From Corynebacterium sp. Marseille-P4321 (GTDB lineage: Bacteria > Actinomycetota > Actinomycetes > Mycobacteriales > Mycobacteriaceae): a stretch of DNA of 64,000 nucleotides. The notes under the pieces were generated by a model. That model saw only the letters and a program-made list of their open reading frames with translations, had not been told where the DNA came from and ran no database searches. A program made the translations under genes and the position numbers. Each line of letters begins with the position of its first letter. Positions within the stretch are counted from its first letter, which is position 1. Location: the NCBI RefSeq assembly GCF_903645305.1, contig NZ_CAHJXO010000002.1, positions 310,001-374,000 on the forward strand, in the 5' to 3' direction. This document shows positions 26,101-34,407 of the stretch, piece by piece.

Positions 26101-27828
26101 CTAGCTCTTCAACGCCGTGGAACCGCTCGGCCCATCCAGCGGGGTGCCCGCCGCGTGGTTCGCGATGATGTAGCCGTTCACCAGACCCTGCGCGATCGTC
26201 GCACCAGCACCCGGGTAGACGTTGCCGAAGTAGTTGGCAGCGTTGTTGCCCTGGGCGTACAGGCCCTTGATCGGGGTGTCGTCCTCGCGCACGACGGCAC
26301 CGTTGGCGTCCGTCATCAAACCGCCACAGGTACCCAGGTCGGAGATGACCATCTTCACCGCGTAGAGCTGGCCCTTGAGCGGGCGCAGGTTCGGATTGGG
26401 CTTGTTGGTCGGGTCGCCGTAGTACTTGTCGTACGCCGAGTCACCGCGGTTGTAGGTGGAGTCGATGCCCGCCTGCGCGTCCTGGTTGAACTCGGCGAAC
26501 TGCTCGGTGAACGCGTCCTCCGGCACACCGATCTTGCGCGCGAGCTCCGCCGGCGACTTCGCCTTGAACGCGACGCCAGCCTCGTACCACTCCTTCGGCA
26601 GCGGCATGCCTGGGAAGATCTCGGAGCCGAAGATGTAAGACATCTTGTACTGCTGGTCAAAGATGATCCACATCTCGTTCGCACGGCCCTCCTCGCGCAT
26701 CTCGAGGACCTCGTTGCCGAACGTCATGTAGTCCTCCGCCTCGTTGATGAAACGGCGGCCAGTCTGGTCGATCATGAACGAACCCGGAAGCGAGCGCTCC
26801 GCCAGCGTGATCTTCGGCTTCTCAACCTTGTGCAGCGGGGCCATCGCCGGGAACCACCACGCCTGGTCCATGAATCCAACCTTCGCGCCGACCTGTTCAA
26901 CCGGGATGGAGATGGTGTCGCCGTCGTTATCCGCGTTACCCATCGAGTTGTCGTCGGTAAGGCTCTCGCTCTGGTACTTCATGCGCCACTCGACGTTGTG
27001 GTCGAAGCCGCCGCCTGCGAGCACGACGCCGCGGGAGGTGTTGATGGTGTACTTCTCGCCGTCCTGCTCAACGATCGCTCCGGTGACGTTGCCCTCGTCG
27101 TCGGTGATCAGGCTCGTCATCGGGCAGCGGGTCCACACCGGGATGTGCTTTTTCAGCGCAGCGTGGAACAAACCGCCAGCGGTCGCCTGGCCGGTTGCGA
27201 CGTACTCCTTGCCGAAGAGCATGCCGCCCACGCCCTGGATGGTGCGTGTCGCCGAAATCGGGAACGACTTCAGCGGCGTCTTCGTGATGAGATTGACCCA
27301 CTTGTAGTCGTAGCCGGTCATCGGCATCGGGAAGGGTGCCGCCACCGCGGTCGGGTGGAAGCGGCCGCGATCGTCGCCAAGCTTCTTCAAGTTGAACGGG
27401 CGCGCCTCGCAGGTGCGGCCGATCGACGCGCCACCCGGGTGCTCCGGGTGGTAGTCGGAGTAGCCCTTCGACCAGAACAGGTTGAGGTCGGTGAGCTTGT
27501 CCAGTGCGCGGATTGCCTCCGGGCCGTGTTTGATCTGCGCCTCCCAACGCTCGCGGGGTGCGTCTTCCGGCACGAGGCTTTCCACGTACTCCAAGCCGCG
27601 CTCGACGGTGTCGTTGAAACCGGAGCGGCGCAGAACGTGGTTGCCGGGCACCCAAAACGCGCCGCCGGACATGGACAGGGACCCGCCCACGTACTCGCTT
27701 GCCTCGACCACCAGCGTCTTCAGGCCAAGCGAGTTGGCGTACAGGGCGGTGGCCAAGCCGGAGCCTGAGCCCACCACGAGCAAGTCGACGTTCGTGTCGT
27801 GCGCCTTCGGTCCAGACGGTACTGACAT
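26101..27828 (-). CDS. FAD-dependent oxidoreductase, 3-ketosteroid dehydrogenase-like
   Basis: A 575-residue flavoprotein of the fumarate reductase/KstD group. The FAD-binding GxGxxG is in LLVVGSGSGLATALYA (about residue 20), followed by the Glu of TLVVEASEYVGGS. RGVVLAGGGFDHN and the C-terminal GLYAQGNNAANYFGNVYPG are typical of the C-terminal FAD contacts, so it may desaturate a steroid-like ring or reduce an enoate. GGGAGTG before ATG 27828 fixes the start. It stands alone, with no steroid-catabolism neighbours. Confidence 0.83.
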   Translation of the reverse strand: MSVPSGPKAHDTNVDLLVVGSGSGLATALYANSLGLKTLVVEASEYVGGSLSMSGGAFWVPGNHVLRRSGFNDTVERGLEYVESLVPEDAPRERWEAQIKHGPEAIRALDKLTDLNLFWSKGYSDYHPEHPGGASIGRTCEARPFNLKKLGDDRGRFHPTAVAAPFPMPMTGYDYKWVNLITKTPLKSFPISATRTIQGVGGMLFGKEYVATGQATAGGLFHAALKKHIPVWTRCPMTSLITDDEGNVTGAIVEQDGEKYTINTSRGVVLAGGGFDHNVEWRMKYQSESLTDDNSMGNADNDGDTISIPVEQVGAKVGFMDQAWWFPAMAPLHKVEKPKITLAERSLPGSFMIDQTGRRFINEAEDYMTFGNEVLEMREEGRANEMWIIFDQQYKMSYIFGSEIFPGMPLPKEWYEAGVAFKAKSPAELARKIGVPEDAFTEQFAEFNQDAQAGIDSTYNRGDSAYDKYYGDPTNKPNPNLRPLKGQLYAVKMVISDLGTCGGLMTDANGAVVREDDTPIKGLYAQGNNAANYFGNVYPGAGATIAQGLVNGYIIANHAAGTPLDGPSGSTALKS

Positions 27829-27954
27829 GTAGATCACTCCCTAAAATTGAATGTGAGCTGTCGCATACCCAGAGTAGGCGCAATCCCGCACCTGCGCCGT
27901 AGCTTTCGCCCCCAAATCCCCCCCCTCCCATAACGGGACGCGTTACGCGTTTGA

Positions 27955-28002
27955 TTTGAACTCCACGGCGTGTCGGCGCAAAGAAACCTTTCCGCTAAAG
28001 AC
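27955..28002. repeat. 48-bp dispersed repeat, copy A
   Basis: Identical to 38886-38933 except at one base; weaker similarity continues on the left (CATAACG-type palindromes). The core resembles sequences at 40584 and 43800 and, more weakly, at 29356. On the minus strand the cores read H-x-VEFKFNV-stop. Copy B lies just upstream of higB, so a regulatory origin is also possible. Confidence 0.8.
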
Positions 28003-28064
28003 GCCGTCAGCTTCATCACCCCGACCACCCTGCTGATGGTGCAGACGGTCGAGGCCTCCTCGTC

Positions 28065-28181
28065 TGGCCGATGCTGCTCGCCCGCACCGCGGAGACCGTC
28101 ACCGGCGCGTTCGCGGCGCTCGTCGTCATCGCGGTCGACTACGTGCGCAAGCACTCAGAGGTCGTGCTGCCACGGCGATAG
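28065..28181 (+). pseudogene. possible C-terminal remnant of a membrane protein
   Basis: A frame without a start encodes WPMLLARTAETVTGAFAALV and a following hydrophobic and basic tail ending in LPRR-stop. It reads like a last membrane helix plus cytoplasmic tail, but the parent family is not recognised. The rest of 27829-28271 holds only the 48-bp repeat and the next promoter. Confidence 0.35.
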
Positions 28182-28235
28182 CGCAGGTGCTTTGCGACGG
28201 GCTCCGCCCCACCTATTGCACATCGAACACCTACC

Positions 28236-28250
28236 GAATACAGTGTATTC
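28236..28250. promoter_or_regulatory. palindromic operator of toxin-antitoxin module 1
   Basis: GAATACA-G-TGTATTC, 22 bases before the antitoxin ATG, is the same inverted repeat seen before the second module (37151-37171). It is the likely autoregulatory site bound by the antitoxin and its complex. Confidence 0.75.
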
Positions 28251-28271
28251 ACACTGATTAAAGGGGTAAAC

Positions 28272-28487
28272 ATGGCTACGATGACGATTCGGATGGATGA
28301 CAAGGACGCAGAGCTCGTGCGTAAGTACGCTCGCTTCGAGGGTGTAACTCTTTCCGATTTCGCCCGCAATGCGATCTTGGAAAAGATTGAAGATGCGCAT
28401 GATCTGCAGGAGCTTCGAGAAGCCATCGCGCACGACACCGGCGAGCGGTACAGCCTGGACGATATTCTCGCCGATCTCGATACGTAG
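28272..28487 (+). CDS. RelB/DUF6290-type antitoxin (module 1)
   Basis: A 71-residue ribbon-helix-helix antitoxin. MATMTIRMDDKDAELVRKYA forms the DNA-binding strand and first helix, followed by GVTLSDFARNAILEKIEDAH and an acidic C-terminal toxin-binding tail. An AAGGGG ribosome binding site precedes it. It is 8 bases upstream of its toxin gene and nearly identical to the module 2 antitoxin at 37190. Confidence 0.88.
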   Translation: MATMTIRMDDKDAELVRKYARFEGVTLSDFARNAILEKIEDAHDLQELREAIAHDTGERYSLDDILADLDT

Positions 28488-28495
28488 CGGCCCCG

Positions 28496-28780
28496 ATGAT
28501 GGCATCAACGGACCACTACACAGTCGAATTCACGGCCCGCGCACGGAAGCAGCTGAAGAAGATGGACCGCTTCGACGCGCGGCTCATCGCCACCTGGATC
28601 AAAGAAAATTTAGACGGCTGCACCAACCCGCGGGCATTTGGGAAAGGGCTCTCCGCAAATCGTTCCGGCGAGTGGAGATATCGCGTCGGCGCGTACCGGA
28701 TCCTCGCCCTCATCGATGAGGGCACGATCACAATCGCGGTGCTTTCGATAGGCCACCGCCGCGAGATTTATCGCGATTAA
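28496..28780 (+). CDS. RelE/ParE-type toxin (module 1)
   Basis: A 94-residue RelE-superfamily toxin. YTVEFTARARKQLKKMDRF is the usual beta-strand plus basic helix, and SGEWRYRVGAYRILALID with GHRREIYRD is the Arg/Tyr-rich active-site sheet of ribosome-dependent mRNA endonucleases. It is intact, unlike the copy at 37414. The ATG-ATG start makes the second Met (28499) an alternative. Confidence 0.88.
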   Translation: MMASTDHYTVEFTARARKQLKKMDRFDARLIATWIKENLDGCTNPRAFGKGLSANRSGEWRYRVGAYRILALIDEGTITIAVLSIGHRREIYRD

Positions 28781-28843
28781 CAACCGACAGCACCGACTCA
28801 GCCGCCTCGTCCTCGGCCCAAGGGTGAACGTAGGGTGTTGGGC

Positions 28844-29284
28844 ATGCAGGACCTGACCATCGCACCCGGCCCGGGGATCCCCGGCGGCTTCGTCGTCGCT
28901 GCTGCGGATCTGACGGAGCGGTTTGCGAAGGCGTCGGGCCCCGACGGCCAGGGCGTCAACACCGCCGACAGCAAGGTGCAGCTTTCCATCGACATCGCGG
29001 CGTGCGCATCGCTTTCCGACGCCCAACGCCGCCGCGTCCTCCACAACCTCGAACACCGCCTGGACGGCACTGTGCTCACCGTGAGCGCGTCGACGCAGCG
29101 CTCGCAGGTCCGTAACCGCGCCGAGGCGCGAGAGCGGATGGCCGCGTTATTGCGTGAGGCGCTCGCCCCACCGCCTCCCCCGCGGCGGAAAACGAAGCCG
29201 ACGCGCGGCTCGGTGCGGCGCCGTCTCGAAGCGAAGAAGCGGCGCTCGGAGCTGAAGTCGACGAGGCGTAAGCCCCAGCTGTGA
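28844..29284 (+). CDS. ArfB-like ribosome-rescue hydrolase, DGQ variant (copy 1)
   Basis: A 146-residue class-I release-factor domain protein of the YaeJ/ArfB type, with an Arg/Lys-rich C-terminal tail suited to the empty mRNA channel. The hydrolytic GGQ is altered: SGPDGQGVNTADSK has Asp for the first Gly, where copy 2 reads SGPGGQGVNTTDSK. Peptidyl-tRNA hydrolysis is therefore doubtful, although the rest of the domain and tail look conserved. It sits directly after toxin-antitoxin module 1. Confidence 0.85.
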   Translation: MQDLTIAPGPGIPGGFVVAAADLTERFAKASGPDGQGVNTADSKVQLSIDIAACASLSDAQRRRVLHNLEHRLDGTVLTVSASTQRSQVRNRAEARERMAALLREALAPPPPPRRKTKPTRGSVRRRLEAKKRRSELKSTRRKPQL

Positions 29285-29355
29285 TATCGGTGGAACTTCG
29301 CCAAAGTTACGAGGGTTTGGTCGGTTACCGCATTCAGCTAGCCCATTGGTGAAGC

Positions 29356-29381
29356 TCACATTGAATTTGAGCTCCACCGAG
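29356..29381. repeat. degenerate copy of the VEFKFNV-coding repeat
   Basis: On the minus strand it reads V-E-L-K-F-N-V but without the stop codon found in the other copies. It lies between arfB copy 1 and a ribbon-helix-helix antitoxin gene. Confidence 0.4.
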
Positions 29382-29443
29382 CTTCAGGCAATACCCGTCT
29401 TCCTCTAGAAGTTTCAATGATTTCCGTATTACGGTTAGTTTCT

Positions 29444-29689
29444 ATGAAAACGATTAATGGCCAACCGGTGAGCGAGGCGCAAATTGACAGGTGGGTAACC
29501 GAAGCCGATAACGGTTACGACGTGGAGACGCTGCGCCGACGAGGACGGAAACCGCGAAACAACGACGCAGCAAAAGTGATTTCCATCCGACTCTCGCCCA
29601 AAGAGATTGCAAACCTCGACAAGTATGCCGCTGCCCACGGTTGGTCACGGTCGCAGGCGATCCGTGAAGCTTTGAAGAACGCAATCTAA
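29444..29689 (+). CDS. CopG/ribbon-helix-helix antitoxin
   Basis: An 81-residue protein whose C-terminal half, KVISIRLSPKEIANLDKYAA and then HGWSRSQAIREALKNAI, is a clear ribbon-helix-helix domain. The N-terminal MKTINGQPVSEAQIDRWVTE is the extension typical of these actinobacterial antitoxins. ATG 29444 is chosen over the upstream in-frame start. It is followed 2 bases later by a short partner gene. Confidence 0.82.
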   Translation: MKTINGQPVSEAQIDRWVTEADNGYDVETLRRRGRKPRNNDAAKVISIRLSPKEIANLDKYAAAHGWSRSQAIREALKNAI

Positions 29690-29691
29690 AA

Positions 29692-29934
29692 ATGGAAGTC
29701 CGACGGAGCGCGACCAAGCACGGCATCGAGCCCGAAGATTCCATTGTCGCGGCGACCTCAGGCTGCACATTTCACGCTCCGCTAGACGATGAAAATCCTC
29801 AACGGGAGCTCCGTCTTGGATTCGACACTTCGATGCACTTACTAGAGCTCGTCGTTCTCCTCTGGGATGACGGAACGGAGACAATCTTCCATTCAATGAA
29901 GGCACGTAAGCAGTACCGGAGCCTTCTCGGCTAA
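29692..29934 (+). CDS. putative toxin partner of the CopG antitoxin
   Basis: An 80-residue protein with the pattern of small actinobacterial toxins paired with CopG proteins: a His-containing N-terminus (RRSATKHGIEPEDSI), a central strand LGFDTSMHLLELVVLLWDDG, and a basic end FHSMKARKQYRSLL. Its activity is not known. The 2-base gap from the antitoxin supports co-translation. Confidence 0.7.
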   Translation: MEVRRSATKHGIEPEDSIVAATSGCTFHAPLDDENPQRELRLGFDTSMHLLELVVLLWDDGTETIFHSMKARKQYRSLLG

Positions 29935-30123
29935 TCGGAATACAGGTTCGATACGAACTATGTGTGACACAGTCTCCGCTGTCATCCAGATAAATTTCGG
30001 CTGCAACGGTCCCTCTAAGCTCACCGAATTCTGATCCGCCGCAACAGGATGCCAGATCGTCACCGATTACGGAGCCTTTTTCATGGCCGACTCCACCCGA
30101 GGCAACGATTTTTGCGTGGGCAG

Positions 30124-30945
30124 ATGCTGGGCAAGGAGCTGCTACGCGACGTCTCCACGCACCTGGCCTCCCCCGGCAAGCGCGACTCCCGCCTCACGGG
30201 CCACACCGGCGAGCCCACCGGAGGCACCCGCCCGTGGGAGTTCGAGGACACCGCCCCGTGCGACACCACCCGCACCATCACCAACGCGATTCAGAGGAAT
30301 GCGGCGCGTGGGGAGGCCGGAGGAACGTCGATAGGCATCCAGCTCGGCGACGTTGAGGTGGTGGAAACCGAAGCCCGCACGAGAAACGCGGTGGCGCTGT
30401 TGGTGGACACCAGTTTCTCCATGGCGATGGAGGGGCGTTGGGCGCCGATGAAGCAGACGGCGCTGGCGCTGCACCACCTGATTTCCACGCAGTTCCGGGG
30501 CGACGAGCTCACGCTCATCGGGTTCGGGCTCTACGCGCAGACGATGACGATAGAGGAGCTCACAGCCCTGCCGCCGATCCAGGAAAAGGGCACCAACCTG
30601 CAGCATGCCCTGCTTTTAGCGGATCAGTTCTTCGCCCGCCACGTCAACCACGACCCCACCCTGCTGGTGGTCACGGACGGCGAGCCGACCTCCATCATCA
30701 CCGACTGGGGGCAGCCCTACTTCAACTGGCCAACCGACCGGATCACGCTGGCCAAGACGGTGCAGGCCCTCGACCAGGTGACGAAGCGAGGCGCGAGCCC
30801 GACGTTCTTCCGCCTCGGCGACGACCCCGGTCTGGTCAACCTGCTCAACGCCATGGCGAGCCGGTCCGGCGGGCGCGTGGTGGCCCCGGACCTCGGCGAG
30901 CTCGGCGGCGCAGTGGTCGGCGAGTACCTGCGCGGGTGGGCTTAG
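30124..30945 (+). pseudogene. 5'-truncated second copy of the VWA domain gene
   Basis: From about codon 1 (MLGKELLRDVSTHLASPGKR) it aligns throughout with roughly residues 370-640 of the VWA protein at 21400, including the MIDAS motif VALLVDTSFSMAMEG and VVTDGEPTS. The helical N-terminal two-thirds are missing. An ATG at 30124 could still allow a 273-residue VWA-only protein, but no good ribosome binding site is seen. Just upstream (30082-30120) is a short scrap resembling the end of a VOC-family gene (GNDFCVG). Confidence 0.75.
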
Positions 30946-30971
30946 CGCGGACAAGCGCAGACGCGCACGGG

Positions 30972-31796
30972 CTAAGCGCCTGCCTGTCGCCGAGTGGCCA
31001 TGAACGAGGCGGCCGCCACCAACGCGAGCACGCCGAGGCCGAACACCGCGTAGCGCACCTTTGCGCTCGGCTCCGAGGACGCAGCGGCACCCCCGACCAC
31101 CCCGCGGATCCACTCCGCCTGCTCCGCCACTGGAGCCACCGCCACTGCGGCGTTGGAGTTCATCTCCTCCTCGGTGGGGTTTTCCGGGTCCTCGAACAGG
31201 CCGGCCGACATCACGCCAGCGACCTTGCCGTCGGCGAAGATGGCGCCGCCGGAGTCGCCCGGCTGGATCCGCGCCCCGTTCTTCAAGGCGACGTCGAGGG
31301 CGGTCGGAGCGTCGAAAAGCGCGAGCGGCGATTCCCCGCGCACCGTGGCCTCCGCGGCGGGCAGGCGCGTCGGGCCGCCGGAGCCGTCGGAGGACCAGCC
31401 GTAGATGTTCACATCCCCGCTCGGCACCTCCCCGGCCACCGAGGCGTAGGAGGAAAGCCCCATGTCTTCGGTGGTGTGCAGAAGCGCGATGTCGCCGCGC
31501 GGGGCTACCTCGTGGCGGTCCACCTGGAACACCTTCTGGTTTTCGCCCTGCCCGGTGCGCACCGAGCCGCCCGGCTTCGCGGCCGCCTCGACGCAGTGGC
31601 GGGCGGTGATCACCCAGTGCGGGTCGATGGCGGTGCCGGTGCACACGCCGTCGTCGGGGTCGGAGTCGTCCACGCGCACCGAGACCACGGGCTGCGCCTC
31701 AGCCGCGTCGCCGGCGAACTGCTCGGATTCCATCGCCCACGCGGGCTGCGCCACCAAAGCGACACCAACTGCAACACTAAACGCCAACTTTTTCAT
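30972..31796 (-). CDS. secreted, membrane-anchored trypsin-like serine protease
   Basis: A 274-residue S1-family protease. It has a signal peptide (MKKLAFSVAVGVALVAQPAW), catalytic His in VITARHCVE, Asp in RGDIALLH, Ser in QPGDSGGAIF, and a C-terminal helix (YAVFGLGVLALVAAASFM) followed by Arg residues that anchors it. GGAAAGGAAA precedes ATG 31796. Its start overlaps the end of the upstream acyltransferase-like gene by 20 bases, so they are likely co-transcribed. Confidence 0.85.
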   Translation of the reverse strand: MKKLAFSVAVGVALVAQPAWAMESEQFAGDAAEAQPVVSVRVDDSDPDDGVCTGTAIDPHWVITARHCVEAAAKPGGSVRTGQGENQKVFQVDRHEVAPRGDIALLHTTEDMGLSSYASVAGEVPSGDVNIYGWSSDGSGGPTRLPAAEATVRGESPLALFDAPTALDVALKNGARIQPGDSGGAIFADGKVAGVMSAGLFEDPENPTEEEMNSNAAVAVAPVAEQAEWIRGVVGGAAASSEPSAKVRYAVFGLGVLALVAAASFMATRRQAGA

Positions 31797-32616
31797 TATT
31801 TTCCTTTCCAACCACCGCCACCAGGCGGCGAACGATACTTTCCATCGGTCCGCGCTGGAACACTGCGAGCCAGCCGTACGCGATCACTGCGGCACCGGCG
31901 AGGCTCACCCACACCCCGGCCCACTGCGCGCTCAGCACGTGCAGGCAGTACAGGGTCAGCGTCATCCGCCCCAGCGGCGCGGCCCACCCCAGCCAGCGGC
32001 CCGCCAGGCAGCACAGAGAACACATGCTTATCGACGCCCCGGCGGTCCCCACCACATCGGTAAGCCCGCCGGTGTGGCCGGTGGCGTCGAGAAGCGGGGG
32101 CAACGGCACCCACCACCGCAGCGCAATATCGGCCGCGAACAGCAAGCAACCGATAACCGCCCCGGCGCGCAGCGGCATGTGGCGCGCGAACAGGATCCCG
32201 GCGACCATGAGCACTGCCCACATCAGCGGCGGGTACGGCGAGGCCGACGGCGCAAGCGCCGCCGATCCCAGAGCTCCAGCGCAGGCGAGCCACACGAGCC
32301 ACGCCGAATCCAGCCTCGGCACCCACGCAAGCGCGATCATGCAGACCCCGATCGTGCCCAGGACCACCTCGATGGTCCCGGCAAACGGCTCCAGCGCGAA
32401 GTGCAACACCACGAGGCACGCCCCGCGCACCACGAACTGCGCCGGCCGGGCGCGCATGAGCCCCATGGACACCCCGGCGAGGAACGCGAAGAGCCCCGCG
32501 GGGAAGCCGAAGAGCACCTGCGCTGTAAGCCCGTCGTGCACGGTGAGGTGCGCGACGATCATCGCGACGAGCGCCACGGCACGGGCCGCGTCGATTCCAA
32601 CGATTCTGGTCTGCAT
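31777..32616 (-). CDS. multi-pass membrane protein, DUF1624/acyltransferase-like
   Basis: A 279-residue protein with about eight to nine predicted helices. It opens RIVGIDAARAVALVAMIVAH, the R-x-x-x-x-D-x-x-R motif of heparan-alpha-glucosaminide N-acetyltransferase-like and YeiB/OafA-type proteins, which acetylate extracellular glycans or lipids. The substrate is unknown. ATG at 32616 is preferred; 32625 is possible. It contains an 11-mer at 32026. Confidence 0.68.
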   Translation of the reverse strand: MQTRIVGIDAARAVALVAMIVAHLTVHDGLTAQVLFGFPAGLFAFLAGVSMGLMRARPAQFVVRGACLVVLHFALEPFAGTIEVVLGTIGVCMIALAWVPRLDSAWLVWLACAGALGSAALAPSASPYPPLMWAVLMVAGILFARHMPLRAGAVIGCLLFAADIALRWWVPLPPLLDATGHTGGLTDVVGTAGASISMCSLCCLAGRWLGWAAPLGRMTLTLYCLHVLSAQWAGVWVSLAGAAVIAYGWLAVFQRGPMESIVRRLVAVVGKENNEKVGV

Positions 32617-32704
32617 GGGGTTCAAGCTAGAAACCCCGGTGTTGCGCCCGCGTTAACCCGGATGTTTATGTCTCCGCAACATCGCGGCGCATACGATCGC
32701 AACC

Positions 32705-33379
32705 ATGACAATTCGGGTGCTCATCGTGGACGACGAGGCCTTCCTCGCCGACGCCATCGCCACCGGCCTGTCGCGCGCCGGGATACAAACTCGCCTCGCC
32801 TACGACGGGTTTGAGGCGCTGAAGCTTATCGACGAGCTGCCGCCCGACGTCGTCGTGCTGGACCGGGACCTGCCCGGGGTGCACGGCGACGTGGTGTGCC
32901 GCCGCATCGTGGAATCCCAGCCCGCCACCCGAGTGATCATGCTGACGGCCAGCGGGACCTTGGACGACCGCTTGGAAGGCTTCGACCTCGGCGCCGACGA
33001 CTACTTGGCCAAGCCGTTCGAACTGCCCGAGCTGGTCGCGCGGATCAAGGCGCTGGCCAAGCGCAACGCGCCAGCGCGGGGCGAGGTGTACCGCTGCGGG
33101 GACGTGCGACTGGACACGTTCCGCCGCGAGGTGACCCGCGGCGAGGTGCCGATGAGCCTGAGCCCGAAGGAGTTCGCAGTGCTGAAGGTACTCATGGAGG
33201 CCGACGGCGGCGTGATTTCCGCCGAAGACCTGCTGGCAGAGGCCTGGGACGAAAACGCCGACCCCTTTACCAACTCCCCGCGCGTGACCGTGTCGCACCT
33301 GCGCAAGAAGCTGGGCGAGCCGCGCATCGTGCACACCGTTACCGGCGCCGGGTACTACGTGGCGGAGGCCGAGCGATGA
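32705..33379 (+). CDS. OmpR-family response regulator
   Basis: A 224-residue regulator. The receiver domain has the acidic pair in VLIVDDEAF, phospho-acceptor Asp in VVVLDRDLPG, Thr in IMLTASG and Lys in DYLAKPF. The C-terminal winged helix (about 130-222) holds MSLSPKEFAVLKVLM and PRVTVSHLRKKLG. It is activated by the adjoining kinase; target genes are not evident. It ends overlapping the kinase ATG by 4 bases. An 11-mer at 32824 encodes LID. Confidence 0.93.
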   Translation: MTIRVLIVDDEAFLADAIATGLSRAGIQTRLAYDGFEALKLIDELPPDVVVLDRDLPGVHGDVVCRRIVESQPATRVIMLTASGTLDDRLEGFDLGADDYLAKPFELPELVARIKALAKRNAPARGEVYRCGDVRLDTFRREVTRGEVPMSLSPKEFAVLKVLMEADGGVISAEDLLAEAWDENADPFTNSPRVTVSHLRKKLGEPRIVHTVTGAGYYVAEAER

Positions 33380-34407
33380 GGCTGAGCCTGCGCGCCCGCA
33401 TCACGGTGATGTTCGTGGCCACCGTCATCGGCGTCGGCCTCGCGCTGATCGGCCTGGTGTACGCCTATTTGAAGCTCACCCCGGTGCCGGTGATGGCATC
33501 GTTTCCGGGTACCGACGACGGCGTGGTCATCGACGGCGCCGTACCCGTGACCGACGAGATCCTGCGCCGCATCCTCTTGGCCTCGCTTGGGGCGCTCGCG
33601 TTGCTCACCGCGCTCGCGGGCGTGGTGGGCTGGTTCGTGGCGGGGCCCGTGATCACCCCGCTGCGCTCGATCGCCGACGACGCGCGCACCGTCACCCGCG
33701 GCGACCTGAGCGCCCGCATCGACTACGACGGCCCCCGCGACGAGGTCGGCGAGCTGGCCGAGGCGCTCAACGCCATGCTCGACGAGCTCGCCGACGCCGT
33801 CGAGCGCCAGCGCCGCTTCGCCGCCAACGCCTCCCACGAGCTGAAGACCCCAATCGCGACCATCCAGACCGTCGCCGACGTGGCGCTTTCCGGCGACGAC
33901 GCCGACCTGCGCCCCGCGCTGGGCCGGATCCGAGAGGTCAACGCCCGCAACGCCGCGACCGTGTCCTCGCTGCTGCAGCTGGCTAACGTGCAGGTCCGCG
34001 ACCGCGCGGCCGTGGATCTGGCCGCCGTGTGCCGGGAGGTCGGCGCCGCCCACGGCATGCCGGTGGACGCCACACCGCTGACCGTCGAGGCCTCCCCCAC
34101 CCTGATCCGCCAGGCGGTGGATAACCTCGCGCGCAACGCCGCCATCCACGGCGCCGACGGATCGATCACGCTCCGGCCGGCCGGCGCCTTCGCCGAAATC
34201 ACCGTGGTCTCCGGCGGCGAGGTGCTCGACCCGGCGGAGGTGGCCACCTGGACCGAACCGTTCGCCCGCGCCCGCCGCACCTCGGGTTCCGGCCATGGTC
34301 TGGGTCTGGCCCTGGTCAAGGCGGTAGCAAAGGCCCACGGCGGTTCGGTTGGGTTGGCGCCGCGGGCCGGGGGCGGGCTCGTCGTAAAGCTACTGCTCCC
34401 TGCGTAG
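33376..34407 (+). CDS. sensor histidine kinase
   Basis: A 343-residue membrane kinase. Helix 1 (about 8-30), a short extracellular loop and helix 2 (about 70-92) are followed by a HAMP linker. The phospho-accepting His is in AANASHELKTPIATIQT, the N-box in VDNLARNAAIHG and the G-box in GSGHGLGLALVKAVAKAHGG. The small sensor loop suggests a membrane or envelope signal. Its last 18 bases overlap the opposing DyP gene. Confidence 0.92.
   Translation: MRLSLRARITVMFVATVIGVGLALIGLVYAYLKLTPVPVMASFPGTDDGVVIDGAVPVTDEILRRILLASLGALALLTALAGVVGWFVAGPVITPLRSIADDARTVTRGDLSARIDYDGPRDEVGELAEALNAMLDELADAVERQRRFAANASHELKTPIATIQTVADVALSGDDADLRPALGRIREVNARNAATVSSLLQLANVQVRDRAAVDLAAVCREVGAAHGMPVDATPLTVEASPTLIRQAVDNLARNAAIHGADGSITLRPAGAFAEITVVSGGEVLDPAEVATWTEPFARARRTSGSGHGLGLALVKAVAKAHGGSVGLAPRAGGGLVVKLLLPA

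Noticed and set aside
24531..26168. 545-residue plus-strand frame opposite chrA
   Set aside because: His/Arg-rich antisense shadow of the chromate transporter.
26155..27768. 537-residue plus-strand frame opposite the FAD oxidoreductase
   Set aside because: Valine/Arg-rich shadow typical of GC-rich antisense frames, with no family resemblance.
30082..30120. separate VOC-family pseudogene before VWA copy 2
   Set aside because: Only about 10 codons are similar (GNDFCVG); too short to stand as its own feature.
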